Shown: positions 8,003-17,820 of the stretch, one piece after another
How the letters are laid out: each line of letters begins with the position of its first letter
How positions within the stretch are numbered: the stretch's first letter is position 1
From: Pelagihabitans sp965238025
Lineage (GTDB): Bacteria; Bacteroidota; Bacteroidia; Flavobacteriales; Flavobacteriaceae
Length of the DNA stretch: 64,000 bases
NCBI GenBank assembly: GCA_965238025.1
Contig: OZ250162.1
Location: 682,001-746,000 of the forward strand
Direction: 5' to 3'
The notes under the pieces: generated by a model
What the model saw: only the letters and a program-made list of their open reading frames with translations
Told to the model about the DNA's origin: nothing
Databases searched by the model: none
Position numbers and translations under genes: made by a program

Positions 8003-11000
8003 ATGAAAATGAGCGGTAGATTTAATTATGGTACTGTAAAATATTTGGGTAGGATGAGTTGTCTTTTTTTTCTGATTTCAGCACTCTTTTCCTGTACTTC
8101 AAAAAAAGAGGAACAGGATACACAGGAAAAAGATAAGTCCACTACCCTATTCTCGTTGTTACCTTTTGAAAAAACCGGCATCGACTTCATCAACAAGGTC
8201 GAAAATCAAAAAGACTTCAATATTTTCAAATACCGTAATTTCTATAACGGTGGCGGTGTCGCCATTGGGGATATCAACAACGATGGCTTAGCGGATATTT
8301 ATTTGACGGGCAATATGGTTCCCAATAAATTATACCTCAACAAGGGAAATCTCACTTTTGAGGACATTTCAGAAACTGCAGGTATTGAAGGCAATAAGCC
8401 ATGGTCTACAGGCGTAACCATGGTCGATATCAACGCAGACGGTCTTCTTGATATTTATGTGAGTAATGCCGGTAATATGGAGGGTAACAACCATGATAAC
8501 GACCTCTATATCAATAATGGCGACCTCACCTTTACCGAAAAGGCCGCAGCATACAATCTCGCCAAAACGGGGTTTTCAACTCATGCCTCATTTTTTGACT
8601 ATGATAAAGACGGTGATCTTGATGCCTATATCCTGAACAACAGCAATATTCCTGTAAGTAGCCTCGGCTACGCCGAACAACGACATGTACGGGCACAAGA
8701 CTGGGAAGGCGTACCGGATATTTTTAAGGGAGTAGGTGATATGCTCTTGCGAAATGATGATGGTAAATTTGTGGATGTAAGTGAAGATGCCGGAATTTAT
8801 GGTAGCCTTATTGGCTTTGGCCTAGGTGTTATGGTAACCGATATCAATAAAGACCTGTATCCTGATCTTTACGTGTCAAATGACTTTTATGAACGGGATT
8901 ACCTCTATATTAATAATCAGGATGGTACCTTTACCGAGGAGATAAAAAACTGGACCTCCCATCTATCGTTATCCGCCATGGGAATAGACATCGCCGATAT
9001 CAACAATGATGGAAATGCTGAGATTTTTATTACCGATATGCTTCCCGAAGCAGACGAACGGGTTAAATCAGTCATGGAATTTGACAACTACAACGTATTT
9101 AAGTTAAAGCAAAGTAAAGACTTTTACCAGCAATACATTCAAAATACATTACAACTCAACAACGGAAATGGTTCTTTTTCCGAAATAGCTTATTTCAGCG
9201 GTGTAGATGCCACCGATTGGAGTTGGGCTGGGCTATTGGTTGATATGGATAATGATGGGCTACGGGATATTTTTATTACCAATGGCATCAACCATGACCT
9301 TACAGATCTAGATTTCGTTGACTTTTTCGCCAATGAAATCATGCAGAAAATGGCATTGACCGGTAAGAAGGAATCCATCGATTCCATCATAAATAAAATG
9401 CCCATTAGGCCCCAACCAAATTATGCCTATCGGAACAACGGCGACATTACTTTTTCCAATGCCAACGCCGAATGGGGTTTTGAAATACCCAGCATGTCAA
9501 ACGGTGCAGCATACGGAGACTTGGATAACGATGGGGATTTGGATATTGTCGTGAACAATGTAAATATGCAAGCCTTTCTTTATGAGAACAATACCGATAA
9601 ACAAACCGACCACAACTACCTAAAACTAAGCTTTGCAGGCGATACCAAGAATAAGTTTGCAGTTGGCACAACGGTACTTCTCTATTATGACGATAAGACC
9701 ATAATGCAAGAACAAATACCATCAAGAGGTTTTCAATCTTCAATGGACTACAACATGACCATAGGTTTAGGTACACAAAAATCGATCGATTCCTTACGGG
9801 TCATTTGGCCAGACAACAGAACAAGCAAATTGGTCAACATAAAAACCAATCAAACAATCGATTTGGTTCATAAAAATGATCTTGAAATTTATACCCTGCC
9901 AAAAACAGGCACAACCAAATCTCTTTTACGGGAGTTAAAAAATAGCACTTTAGTCGCCCACGAAGAAAACGCGTACAACGACTTTGATCAAGAGGGGCTT
10001 ATTTACAATTTGCTTTCACAGGAAGGTCCATCAGTAGCGGTTGCCGATGTAGATAACGATGGGAATGAAGATATTTTTGTTGGCGGTGCGAAAGGTGCTC
10101 CCGGAACTATTTATATGCATACTGGAAATGGCCAAATAAAGCCAATACCCCAAAATGCTTTGAAATCAGATGCCCTATTTGAAGACACGGCAGCGGCTTT
10201 TTTTGATGTGGATGGTGACAAAGACATGGATTTAATAGTCGGGTCTGGCGGCAATCAAGTTGGTGAAGAATCGAATTACCGTTGTAGGTTATACCTGAAT
10301 AATGGTAAGGGGGGGTTTAGTAAATCAAAGGAAAAGCTACCGACCACCTTTAAAAATATTTCTACGATTGCTCCTTATGATTTTGACTCAGATGGCGATA
10401 TAGATGTTTTTGTGGGTTCCAGAAGTGTGGTCGGCACCTATGGTATTGATCCTGACCATTTATTTTTGGTAAATAATGGAGATGGTACCTTTGAAGATGC
10501 CACCGAACGTTTTGCCTACGACCTAAAAAAGTCAGGAATGATCACCAATTCGCTATGGACAGATATAGATGGTGACACCAAAAAAGATCTCGTCACAGTT
10601 TCAGAGTGGGGTATCCCCAATATCTATAAGAATTCCGGTAGGCGATTGACCAAAATACCAACCTCCTTAGACAGCCTCCCTGGCTGGTGGAACGCAGTTG
10701 AGTCGGCAGATTTGGATAATGACGGGGATAACGACCTTATCCTAGGTAACCAAGGCAACAACCTACATTACAGACCGGATATTGAAAATCCTATGAAAAT
10801 ATGGATCAATGATTTTGACGATAATGGCACCATTGAGCAAATAGTAACGCAAAGCCAAGACGGCAAGGATTATCCCATACATCAAAAGCAAGAGGTAACT
10901 GGGCAGATGACCAAATTGAAAAAGCAAAACCTGAAAGCATCGGCGTATGCGAAAAAAACAGTAGGGGAATTATTCCCGCCAGCTGTTTTTGAAAAATCGA

Positions 11001-11392
11001 TTATGAAAGAATCGGTCATTTCGACTTCTATCATTGCTGTAAATGAAGGTGACGGTAAATTTACGCTTGTAGAACTCCCGGATAGAGTTCAACTATCCTG
11101 TGTTTGTGGCATTACCTGCTCTGATGTGAATAACGATGGTCATTTAGATATTATCATGGGCGGTAATAATTTTGAGTACAAACCACAATATTCCCGTTTA
11201 GACGCTAATTACGGAAGTGTCCTCCTAGGCGATGGCAAAATGAATTTTAAGTGGCAAGATTATGATACAAGCGGATTTTATATCCGCGACGAGATTAAGC
11301 ACCTCAAGCAATTCAAAGACGCTAATGGTAAAATGTTTATGATAACGGCCATTAACGATAATAAACCCAAGATATTCGCGCTCAATGAATAA
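8003..11392 (+). CDS. FG-GAP/VCBS-repeat lipoprotein with ASPIC/UnbV domain (CRTAC1-like)
   Basis: A very large exported lipoprotein (about 1129 residues from ATG 8003), with lipobox LFSC at residues 28-31. It carries many FG-GAP propeller repeats with calcium-binding DxNxDGxxD motifs (DINNDGLADIY, DINADGLLDIY, DYDKDGDLDAY), an internal ASPIC/UnbV segment (YLKLSFAGDTKNKFAVGT ... DSLRVIWPDNRTSKLVNI), and a second repeat set after it. Such proteins are predicted surface binding or scaffold proteins often found beside SusCD pairs. The start is uncertain: an ATG at 7934 and a TTG at 7928 extend the frame, and ATG 8009 or 8054 shorten it. 8003 is preferred because it leaves a basic n-region before the hydrophobic core. 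It overlaps the next gene by 8 bases. Confidence 0.85.
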   Translation: MKMSGRFNYGTVKYLGRMSCLFFLISALFSCTSKKEEQDTQEKDKSTTLFSLLPFEKTGIDFINKVENQKDFNIFKYRNFYNGGGVAIGDINNDGLADIYLTGNMVPNKLYLNKGNLTFEDISETAGIEGNKPWSTGVTMVDINADGLLDIYVSNAGNMEGNNHDNDLYINNGDLTFTEKAAAYNLAKTGFSTHASFFDYDKDGDLDAYILNNSNIPVSSLGYAEQRHVRAQDWEGVPDIFKGVGDMLLRNDDGKFVDVSEDAGIYGSLIGFGLGVMVTDINKDLYPDLYVSNDFYERDYLYINNQDGTFTEEIKNWTSHLSLSAMGIDIADINNDGNAEIFITDMLPEADERVKSVMEFDNYNVFKLKQSKDFYQQYIQNTLQLNNGNGSFSEIAYFSGVDATDWSWAGLLVDMDNDGLRDIFITNGINHDLTDLDFVDFFANEIMQKMALTGKKESIDSIINKMPIRPQPNYAYRNNGDITFSNANAEWGFEIPSMSNGAAYGDLDNDGDLDIVVNNVNMQAFLYENNTDKQTDHNYLKLSFAGDTKNKFAVGTTVLLYYDDKTIMQEQIPSRGFQSSMDYNMTIGLGTQKSIDSLRVIWPDNRTSKLVNIKTNQTIDLVHKNDLEIYTLPKTGTTKSLLRELKNSTLVAHEENAYNDFDQEGLIYNLLSQEGPSVAVADVDNDGNEDIFVGGAKGAPGTIYMHTGNGQIKPIPQNALKSDALFEDTAAAFFDVDGDKDMDLIVGSGGNQVGEESNYRCRLYLNNGKGGFSKSKEKLPTTFKNISTIAPYDFDSDGDIDVFVGSRSVVGTYGIDPDHLFLVNNGDGTFEDATERFAYDLKKSGMITNSLWTDIDGDTKKDLVTVSEWGIPNIYKNSGRRLTKIPTSLDSLPGWWNAVESADLDNDGDNDLILGNQGNNLHYRPDIENPMKIWINDFDDNGTIEQIVTQSQDGKDYPIHQKQEVTGQMTKLKKQNLKASAYAKKTVGELFPPAVFEKSIMKESVISTSIIAVNEGDGKFTLVELPDRVQLSCVCGITCSDVNNDGHLDIIMGGNNFEYKPQYSRLDANYGSVLLGDGKMNFKWQDYDTSGFYIRDEIKHLKQFKDANGKMFMITAINDNKPKIFALNE

Positions 11393-14300
11393 AAATGTAC
11401 TGTACATTTTAATACTGGCCATTTTTACAGGATGTGGGAATAGGGAAGGGAAACTTTTCGAGAATCCTTCTTCTACAGAGACTGGAATACATTTTACCAA
11501 CACCATCACAGAAACCGATGACCTCAATATTCTGGACTACCTCTATTTTTATAATGGAGGTGGTGTGGCCGTTGGGGATATAAATGGAGATGACCTTCCA
11601 GATATCTTCTTTTCGGGCAATCAGGTAAAGAACAAAATGTATCTCAATAAGGGAAATCTCAAATTTGAGGACATCACGGATAAAGCTGGTGTGGCAGGTA
11701 GTAGTACCTGGAATACCGGAGCGGTAATGGGCGATGTAAACGGGGATGGATTATTAGATATTTATGTTTGTGCGGTGGTAGGTATAAACGGCTTTAACGG
11801 ATTCAATGAGCTCTATATTAATAATGGTGATGCCACCTTTACCGAAAGTGCAGCCAAATATGGGCTCGATTTCGACTCTTTTAGCTCATCAGCAGCCTTT
11901 CTTGACTATGATTTAGATGGTGATCTTGATATATATTTATTAAATCATGCCGTACACACCCAAGAATCGTATGGAAAAGCAGAAACACGAAAAAAAAGAA
12001 ACTACCAAACAGGTGATAAATTACTGAGAAATGACCAAGGGAAATTTACCGATGTTAGTGAAGAAGCAGAAATTTATGGTGGGGTAAATGGTTATGGCCT
12101 AGGTATTGCCATTTCCGACTTCAATCAGGACGGCTATCCGGATATTTATGTGGGCAACGACTTTCACGAAGACGACTACTATTATCTAAACAACGGAGAC
12201 GGAACTTTCACTGAAAGTTTACGTAAGTATTTTGGTCATACCACACGATTTTCAATGGGAAACGACGTAGCTGATATCAACCACGACGGTTGGCCGGACA
12301 TTATTTCTTTGGATATGTTGCCTGAGGATGAAAAAATACTGAAATCGTCAGAAGGGGCAGATAATGTTCAAACGCAAAAACTAAGGGTCGAACGCTTTGG
12401 TTATCATTATCAGTATTCAAGAAACATGCTTTTTTTAAACCGGCAGGGAGGAACCTATTCTGAAGTTGCCTTGCAAAACGGTTTGGCAGCAACAGATTGG
12501 AGCTGGAGTGCCCTTTTCGGTGATTATAACCAAGATGGGGAGCAAGACCTATTTATATCAAATGGTATCCCTAAACGCCCCAACGATCTCGACTATATCA
12601 ATTTCGTTTCTGACGAACAGATTCAAAAAAAACTAAATAATACAAAACTGGTAGATCAACAGGCCCTAGCTATGATGCCTTCGGGTGCAATTGGCAATTA
12701 TGTTTTTAAAGGTTCTGAAAACCTTGGTTTCGAGGACAAATCCGCAAGTTGGATTATGAAGGACACTCTCAAATCAGGGGCCACAGCCATGGCCGACCTT
12801 GACCTGGATGGTGATTTGGATTTAGTGGTAAATAATAGTAATGAAAAGGCATCCTTATATATCAATACCACAAATGAGAAGGCCAATTACTTAAAATTAC
12901 AGTTCTCCTATAAAGATGCTAACCGTTTTGGTATCGGCGCCAAGGTTTTTTCCTATCACAACGACAAGTTACAGTACAAAGAGTTATACACCGTTCGGGG
13001 TTTTCAAGGATCTTCAGAACCTATGATTCATTTTGGTTACGGAAAAGACACGCATGTTGATTCCCTTAAAGTTATTTGGCCTGATCGTACGTTCCAGGTA
13101 TTGAAAAACATTCCTCTAAATCAGACCTTACAAGTTTCCCCAAAAAACGTTCGTCCTTTTGATTATGCCACCCTTCAACCCAAAAAAAGAAAACTATTCA
13201 AAAAGGTAGAAGACAACCTAGGAATCGATTTTACCCACGTTGAGGACAACTATACAGACTTTAATAGACAAAAGCTTATTCCCTATCAATTGTCAGATCG
13301 TGGCCCGGCAACTGCTATTGGTGATTTAAATTCAGATGGTCGTGATGATATTTTCTTTGGGGGTTCAAAATACGTTCCCGCAAAAATCTACACCCAAGAT
13401 GACACCTCTTACCTTAAGAAAAACATTCCATCTATTTCGAAAGATTCCATAAACGAAGATATTGCAGCCGCCATCGCTGATTTCAATAATGATGGAAAAA
13501 ACGATTTATTCTTAGGCTCTGGCGGTGCGGATTTCTACAACAAAATGAAACCGCTTTTAGATAGTTATTATATACAAGGGGATTCCATTTTCAATACTAC
13601 CGCTTTACCGGAATATTTTGAAAATGCATCTATAATTGCCCCTTATGATTTTGATGATGATGGTGATGTAGACCTATTTATTGGAAATCAAGCGGTGTCA
13701 AATGACTTTGGAAAAACGCCAAGGTCGTACCTTCTAAAAAATAATGAGGGTTCTTTTTCTGTCGTTGAAAATGATGGATTGCAAAGTGCAGGAATGGTTA
13801 CCCACGCCATATGGGACGATTTCAACAATGACGGCATCAAAGACCTTATTGTTGTTGGGGAATGGATGTCACCTACTTTCTTTAAAAACCAGAAGGGCAA
13901 ATTGACCCAAATAGAGGTCCTTACTGACGAACTCAACGGACTCTGGCAAAGTATCGCTCCTTTTGATATTGATCATGACGGCGATACGGACTACTTATTA
14001 GGTAACTGGGGGAGCAATAGTAAATTTGAGGCCTCTAAAGAATCTCCTATGAAAATGTACTATGGTGATTTGGATCAAAACGGACAAACAGAAACCATAA
14101 TAACCACCGAGAAAAATGGGAAATATTATCCATTGGAAAGCTTTGATGCCCTTTCTTCCCAATTGGTCTCACTTAAAAAGAGGTTTACTACCTATGCGGC
14201 TTTTGCGGGTAAATCCATTAAAGAAATTTTAGAAAAAGAAGCTTTGAAAACAGCCGCAATCTTGGAAGTATCGGAACTCAGATCTGGGTTTTTAAAAAAC

Positions 14301-14642
14301 GAAGATGGGCAGTTTGTATTCGTACCCTTTTCAAAAGAGCTTCAAACAGCACCCCTTCTTGATTTTTTAGCTCACGACTTTGATTCCGATGGAAAAGAAG
14401 AGGTTCTGATAGCCGGTAATTATTTTGGTGTTAAACCGTTTCAAGGCAGGTTCGACTCTTTCTCGGGAGCCTTGATAAAAGATGAAAATAATGTAATTTT
14501 AGGGTCCGAAATCGGACTGTACCTCGCCCAAAAATCTGTTCGGGATTTAAATGTCATTACCTTGGGTGAACAGGAATATGTATTGGTTACCATTAATAAT
14601 GGGAAAGCGGAGGTCTATAAAATTGAGAGTGAAAAAAGATGA
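11385..14642 (+). CDS. Second FG-GAP/VCBS-repeat ASPIC/UnbV lipoprotein
   Basis: A 1085-residue paralogue of the gene before it. The signal peptide MNKNVLYILILAIFTGC has a lipobox Cys at residue 17. The mature protein opens with a near-identical layout (FYNGGGVAVGDINGDDLPDIF, then MYLNKGNLKFEDIT) and has repeated DxNxDGxxD calcium loops, an ASPIC segment (YLKLQFSYKDANRFGIGA ... SLKVIWPDRTFQVLKNI) and a second repeat block. Its ATG overlaps the preceding gene by 8 bases and its stop overlaps the next start (ATGA), so the three are translationally coupled. The pair probably arose by tandem duplication. Ligand unknown. Confidence 0.9.
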   Translation: MNKNVLYILILAIFTGCGNREGKLFENPSSTETGIHFTNTITETDDLNILDYLYFYNGGGVAVGDINGDDLPDIFFSGNQVKNKMYLNKGNLKFEDITDKAGVAGSSTWNTGAVMGDVNGDGLLDIYVCAVVGINGFNGFNELYINNGDATFTESAAKYGLDFDSFSSSAAFLDYDLDGDLDIYLLNHAVHTQESYGKAETRKKRNYQTGDKLLRNDQGKFTDVSEEAEIYGGVNGYGLGIAISDFNQDGYPDIYVGNDFHEDDYYYLNNGDGTFTESLRKYFGHTTRFSMGNDVADINHDGWPDIISLDMLPEDEKILKSSEGADNVQTQKLRVERFGYHYQYSRNMLFLNRQGGTYSEVALQNGLAATDWSWSALFGDYNQDGEQDLFISNGIPKRPNDLDYINFVSDEQIQKKLNNTKLVDQQALAMMPSGAIGNYVFKGSENLGFEDKSASWIMKDTLKSGATAMADLDLDGDLDLVVNNSNEKASLYINTTNEKANYLKLQFSYKDANRFGIGAKVFSYHNDKLQYKELYTVRGFQGSSEPMIHFGYGKDTHVDSLKVIWPDRTFQVLKNIPLNQTLQVSPKNVRPFDYATLQPKKRKLFKKVEDNLGIDFTHVEDNYTDFNRQKLIPYQLSDRGPATAIGDLNSDGRDDIFFGGSKYVPAKIYTQDDTSYLKKNIPSISKDSINEDIAAAIADFNNDGKNDLFLGSGGADFYNKMKPLLDSYYIQGDSIFNTTALPEYFENASIIAPYDFDDDGDVDLFIGNQAVSNDFGKTPRSYLLKNNEGSFSVVENDGLQSAGMVTHAIWDDFNNDGIKDLIVVGEWMSPTFFKNQKGKLTQIEVLTDELNGLWQSIAPFDIDHDGDTDYLLGNWGSNSKFEASKESPMKMYYGDLDQNGQTETIITTEKNGKYYPLESFDALSSQLVSLKKRFTTYAAFAGKSIKEILEKEALKTAAILEVSELRSGFLKNEDGQFVFVPFSKELQTAPLLDFLAHDFDSDGKEEVLIAGNYFGVKPFQGRFDSFSGALIKDENNVILGSEIGLYLAQKSVRDLNVITLGEQEYVLVTINNGKAEVYKIESEKR

Positions 14643-16003
14643 AGAAGCTAGTTATATTGGTCTTAACGGTTATTTTTTTAGCATCATGTGCCGATAATAC
14701 AGAAAAGAAAAAGGAAGCGATTAATGTCTCCGCAGAAGATTTACATGCATCGGTCGATAAGGTAACCGAAATCATGATTCATGATATTTTTTCTCCCCCC
14801 GTAGCGAGTCGCATTTTTGCGTACCCTAATATAGCGGCTTACGAAATCATGGCACTTCAAAATGACAGCTATAATTCTTTGGTAGGTCAGGTAAAAGACC
14901 TTACCACAATTCCGTTACCCGATTCTACCAAAGTTATAAACTATGATGTTGCCGCTATGGTCGCACATTTGGAAATAAGCAAGCAATTGATTTTTTCAGA
15001 AAACAGAATGGAGGCCTTACGGGATAGTCTTTATGGGATTTGGGAAAGTAAAAATTCAACTTTATTCAATGATTCAAAAGCCTACGGTCTTCTTGTTGCC
15101 GATCATATAACCAAATGGATGGGGAAAGATAATTACGATCAGACGAGGACCATGCCAAAATTTACGGTCAATACCAAAGACCCATCACGTTGGCAGCCCA
15201 CGCCTCCGGCTTATATGGATGGTATTGAACCCCATTGGAACAAGATACGCCCTTTTGTAATCGATTCTGCTCAACAATTCAAACCTGTACCACCTCCTGC
15301 ATTTTCGATGGATAAAAACTCTGGTTTTTATAAAGAACTTCTTGAGGTTTACGAAATCAGCAATACAATTACTGTAAAGGGAGATGACTCAGAAGAAATA
15401 CAAATAGCAAGATTTTGGGATTGCAATCCTTATGTTTCCGTAACCCGGGGGCATTTGATGTTCGCTACCAAAAAAATAACTCCTGGCGCTCATTGGATGG
15501 GAATTACCAAAATAGCAAGTAGAAAGACCAATAGTGATTTTGATAAAACTTTATATGCCTATACCAAGGCATCTATTGCCATGGCCGATGCCTTTATAAG
15601 TTGTTGGGATGAAAAATACCGAAGTAACCTAATTCGTCCAGAAACCCTGATCAATGAACATATAGACGAAAATTGGAAACCAGTTTTGCAAACGCCACCA
15701 TTCCCAGAATACTCAAGTGGGCATAGCGTTGTTTCAGGAGCAGCGTCTACGGCTTTAACCGATGTTTTTGGAGATAACTTTAGTTTCGAGGATGATACCG
15801 AAGTTGCCTATGGCTTGCCTATTCGTAGTTTTAGGTCTTTTAATGAGGCTGCAGACGAAGCGGCTATAAGTAGAATGTATGGAGGTATTCACTATCGTGC
15901 CGCAGTCGAAATTGGTGTCAAGCAAGGTCGTGATTTAGGAAATTTTGTTCTAGACAATTTAGAAATGTCTGTTGACCATAGAATGGCCAAAAATGAGCGC
16001 TAA
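14639..16003 (+). CDS. Vanadium-dependent haloperoxidase-like / PAP2-superfamily lipoprotein
   Basis: A 454-residue lipoprotein (MKKLVILVLTVIFLASC, Cys17). The acid phosphatase/vanadium haloperoxidase core is complete: K326-x6-R333-P334 (KYRSNLIRP), a SSGH motif at 359-362 in place of PSGH, and S411-R412-x5-H418 (SRMYGGIH). These residues bind phosphate or vanadate. The long helical N-terminal part (about 40-250) resembles the haloperoxidase-like branch rather than small PAP2 lipid phosphatases. It may act as a periplasmic or surface phosphatase or haloperoxidase, and sequence alone cannot decide. The start overlaps the preceding stop by 4 bases, tying it to the FG-GAP operon. Confidence 0.85.
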   Translation: MKKLVILVLTVIFLASCADNTEKKKEAINVSAEDLHASVDKVTEIMIHDIFSPPVASRIFAYPNIAAYEIMALQNDSYNSLVGQVKDLTTIPLPDSTKVINYDVAAMVAHLEISKQLIFSENRMEALRDSLYGIWESKNSTLFNDSKAYGLLVADHITKWMGKDNYDQTRTMPKFTVNTKDPSRWQPTPPAYMDGIEPHWNKIRPFVIDSAQQFKPVPPPAFSMDKNSGFYKELLEVYEISNTITVKGDDSEEIQIARFWDCNPYVSVTRGHLMFATKKITPGAHWMGITKIASRKTNSDFDKTLYAYTKASIAMADAFISCWDEKYRSNLIRPETLINEHIDENWKPVLQTPPFPEYSSGHSVVSGAASTALTDVFGDNFSFEDDTEVAYGLPIRSFRSFNEAADEAAISRMYGGIHYRAAVEIGVKQGRDLGNFVLDNLEMSVDHRMAKNER

Positions 16004-16897
16004 ATGAAAAAAAAAGTAGGATTGCTGTTGGGAATTCTTCTCCTTGGCGGCTTAATTTGGTATCTTTTTATAAAATCCCACGATTATCAGGTAAGCTTTA
16101 GAGAAAAGGCATCACCTGGCACAATTAACCAAGTTATAAAATTGTGGGGGGAGAAGGCAGATAATGCCAAGCTTATAGAGCAGAATGGTCTTTCATACCT
16201 CAAGTATAAAATACATTTTAACGATTCCGCATATACCTATGAATGGCACACTAAATATTTAAATGATTCCATTGCACAGGTTAAAGTGTTTGTGACCGAT
16301 TTGGAAAACAGTTTAATGAATAAAATTAAGATTCCCTTTTCTGAAACCGATTTCGAAAAACGAACCAACGCCACTTTAACGGAGGTATTGAAAAAATTAC
16401 ACGAACATTCCAGGTCATTCAAGGTTACCATAAAAGAGTATGATACAATTCCTAGTTCCTACTGCGCCTACGTACCACTAAAAAGTTCCCAAATTGGGAA
16501 AGCGCGTCAAATGATGCAAAACTATCCCCTTTTAGATGGAATGATAGCTAGTAATAAAATCAGAACAAACGGGAGGCCGTTTATCCAGGTTAACCATTGG
16601 AATATGGAAAACGATAGTATTTCTTTCGATTTTTGCTACCCTATTATTAAAACAGATTCCCTACCTGAACATAAGATTATAAAATATAAACAGTTTTCTG
16701 GCGGGACAGCTTTAAAGGCAGTTTATAATGGTAATTACATTACTTCAGATAGGGCGTGGTATGCTTTGTTGGATTATGCCAAAAAGAAAAATATTGACGT
16801 GTATAAAAAACCCCATGAAGTTTTTCATACGAATCCAAATTTTGGCGGGAACGAATTAAATTGGGAAGCCGAAATTTATATGCCCTTAAAAAAGTAA
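16004..16897 (+). CDS. Membrane-anchored protein with GyrI-like effector-binding domain
   Basis: A 297-residue protein that begins the base after the preceding stop. An uncleaved N-terminal membrane helix (about residues 4-23) is followed by a segment of SRPBCC-like character and a C-terminal GyrI/AraC-effector-binding-like domain: ISFDFCYPI, then HKIIKYKQFSGGTALKAVY, DRAWYALLDYAKKKNIDV and a terminal LNWEAEIYMPLKK, the usual end of this fold. There is no DNA-binding domain, so it is not a regulator by itself. GyrI-like domains bind or hydrolyse small hydrophobic molecules; here it would act at the inner membrane, facing the periplasm. Function in the operon unknown. Confidence 0.75.
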   Translation: MKKKVGLLLGILLLGGLIWYLFIKSHDYQVSFREKASPGTINQVIKLWGEKADNAKLIEQNGLSYLKYKIHFNDSAYTYEWHTKYLNDSIAQVKVFVTDLENSLMNKIKIPFSETDFEKRTNATLTEVLKKLHEHSRSFKVTIKEYDTIPSSYCAYVPLKSSQIGKARQMMQNYPLLDGMIASNKIRTNGRPFIQVNHWNMENDSISFDFCYPIIKTDSLPEHKIIKYKQFSGGTALKAVYNGNYITSDRAWYALLDYAKKKNIDVYKKPHEVFHTNPNFGGNELNWEAEIYMPLKK

Positions 16898-16898
16898 T

Positions 16899-17753
16899 AT
16901 GAGACTGTTATATTATTGCCCATTTCTTATTTTCCTGTTTCAAAGCTGTACGACCCATGGGCAGTTAGAGTTAATCACCGAACTTCCCAAAAAGCTAAAG
17001 GAAAATTCCGGTATGACTTCCTATTCAAAATCAACAGCTTGGTTTATAGAAGACAATGGGAACAGTGACAATTTATACAAAACGGATTTCAAAGGAAACA
17101 TTATCAAACATCTAGACGTAAAAAATGCCAAAAATACCGATTGGGAGGATTTGTCTAAAGATAAAGATGGGAATTTATACATTGGCGATTTTGGAAACAA
17201 TGATAATACAAGAAAAAATCTAGTCATTCTAAAACTGCCAAATCCCGACTTGGAAGAGGGCAATAGGATAAATGCGAAAACTATAAAATTTAGTTATCCG
17301 GAACAAGAGAAATTTCCGCCTAAAAAAGGCAACATGAATTATGATGCCGAGGCCTTTTTTCATCACGATGGGCACCTCTACATTTTCACCAAAAACAGGA
17401 CGCATCCGTTTACGGGCCAAACCTATATTTATCAGGTTCCGGATAAAAAAGGGGAGTATGATGCAAAATTGCTAGGCAAAATCAACCTTTGTGATGATTG
17501 GGATACTTGTCGGGTTACCTCGGCCGCAATTTCCCCAAATGGGAAGACCATTGTGCTTTTAAGCTATGGCAAACTCTGGAAAATATCGAATTTCTCCTTT
17601 AAAAATCTTACCAAAGGAAATCTCCAAGAAATTGATTTAGGCGTTCGGACCCAATTGGAATCGGTTTGTTTTATAGATGACAACACGCTCTTGCTTTCAG
17701 ACGAAGTGAGGGAGGGTACAGGTGGAAATTTGTATTCTTATTCTTTAAACTAA
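16899..17753 (+). CDS. Propeller-like lipoprotein of unknown function
   Basis: A 284-residue lipoprotein (signal MRLLYYCPFLIFLFQSC, Cys17), starting immediately after the GyrI-like gene and closing the operon. It shows repeating beta-propeller-style strands: TAWFIEDNGNSDNLYKTD, GNLYIGDFGNNDNTRKNL, GHLYIFTKNR, AAISPNGKTIVLLSYGKLWK and VCFIDDNTLLLSDE. The pattern resembles SdiA-regulated or esterase-like phytase propellers, but I do not recognise a specific family. It is probably anchored in the periplasm or on the surface. Confidence 0.7.
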   Translation: MRLLYYCPFLIFLFQSCTTHGQLELITELPKKLKENSGMTSYSKSTAWFIEDNGNSDNLYKTDFKGNIIKHLDVKNAKNTDWEDLSKDKDGNLYIGDFGNNDNTRKNLVILKLPNPDLEEGNRINAKTIKFSYPEQEKFPPKKGNMNYDAEAFFHHDGHLYIFTKNRTHPFTGQTYIYQVPDKKGEYDAKLLGKINLCDDWDTCRVTSAAISPNGKTIVLLSYGKLWKISNFSFKNLTKGNLQEIDLGVRTQLESVCFIDDNTLLLSDEVREGTGGNLYSYSLN

Positions 17754-17772
17754 TCCCTAACGGATTCTAACC

Positions 17773-17791
17773 CCTGTCTGCCGACAGGCAG
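17773..17791. terminator. GC-rich hairpin between convergent genes
   Basis: CCTGTC-TGCC-GACAGG (17773-17788) is a perfect 6-bp stem. An alternative CTGCC-GACA-GGCAG stem (17778-17791) overlaps it. It lies in the 67-base gap between two converging genes and stands out as GC-rich. It may be a bidirectional terminator or a REP-like intergenic unit. Confidence 0.45.
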
Positions 17792-17820
17792 GTCCGTGGG
17801 AATGAAAGTAAAAGCTTTAT

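Noticed and set aside
9447..9776. 109-codon minus-strand ORF
   Set aside because: Antisense of the FG-GAP repeat gene, with low-complexity translated sequence.
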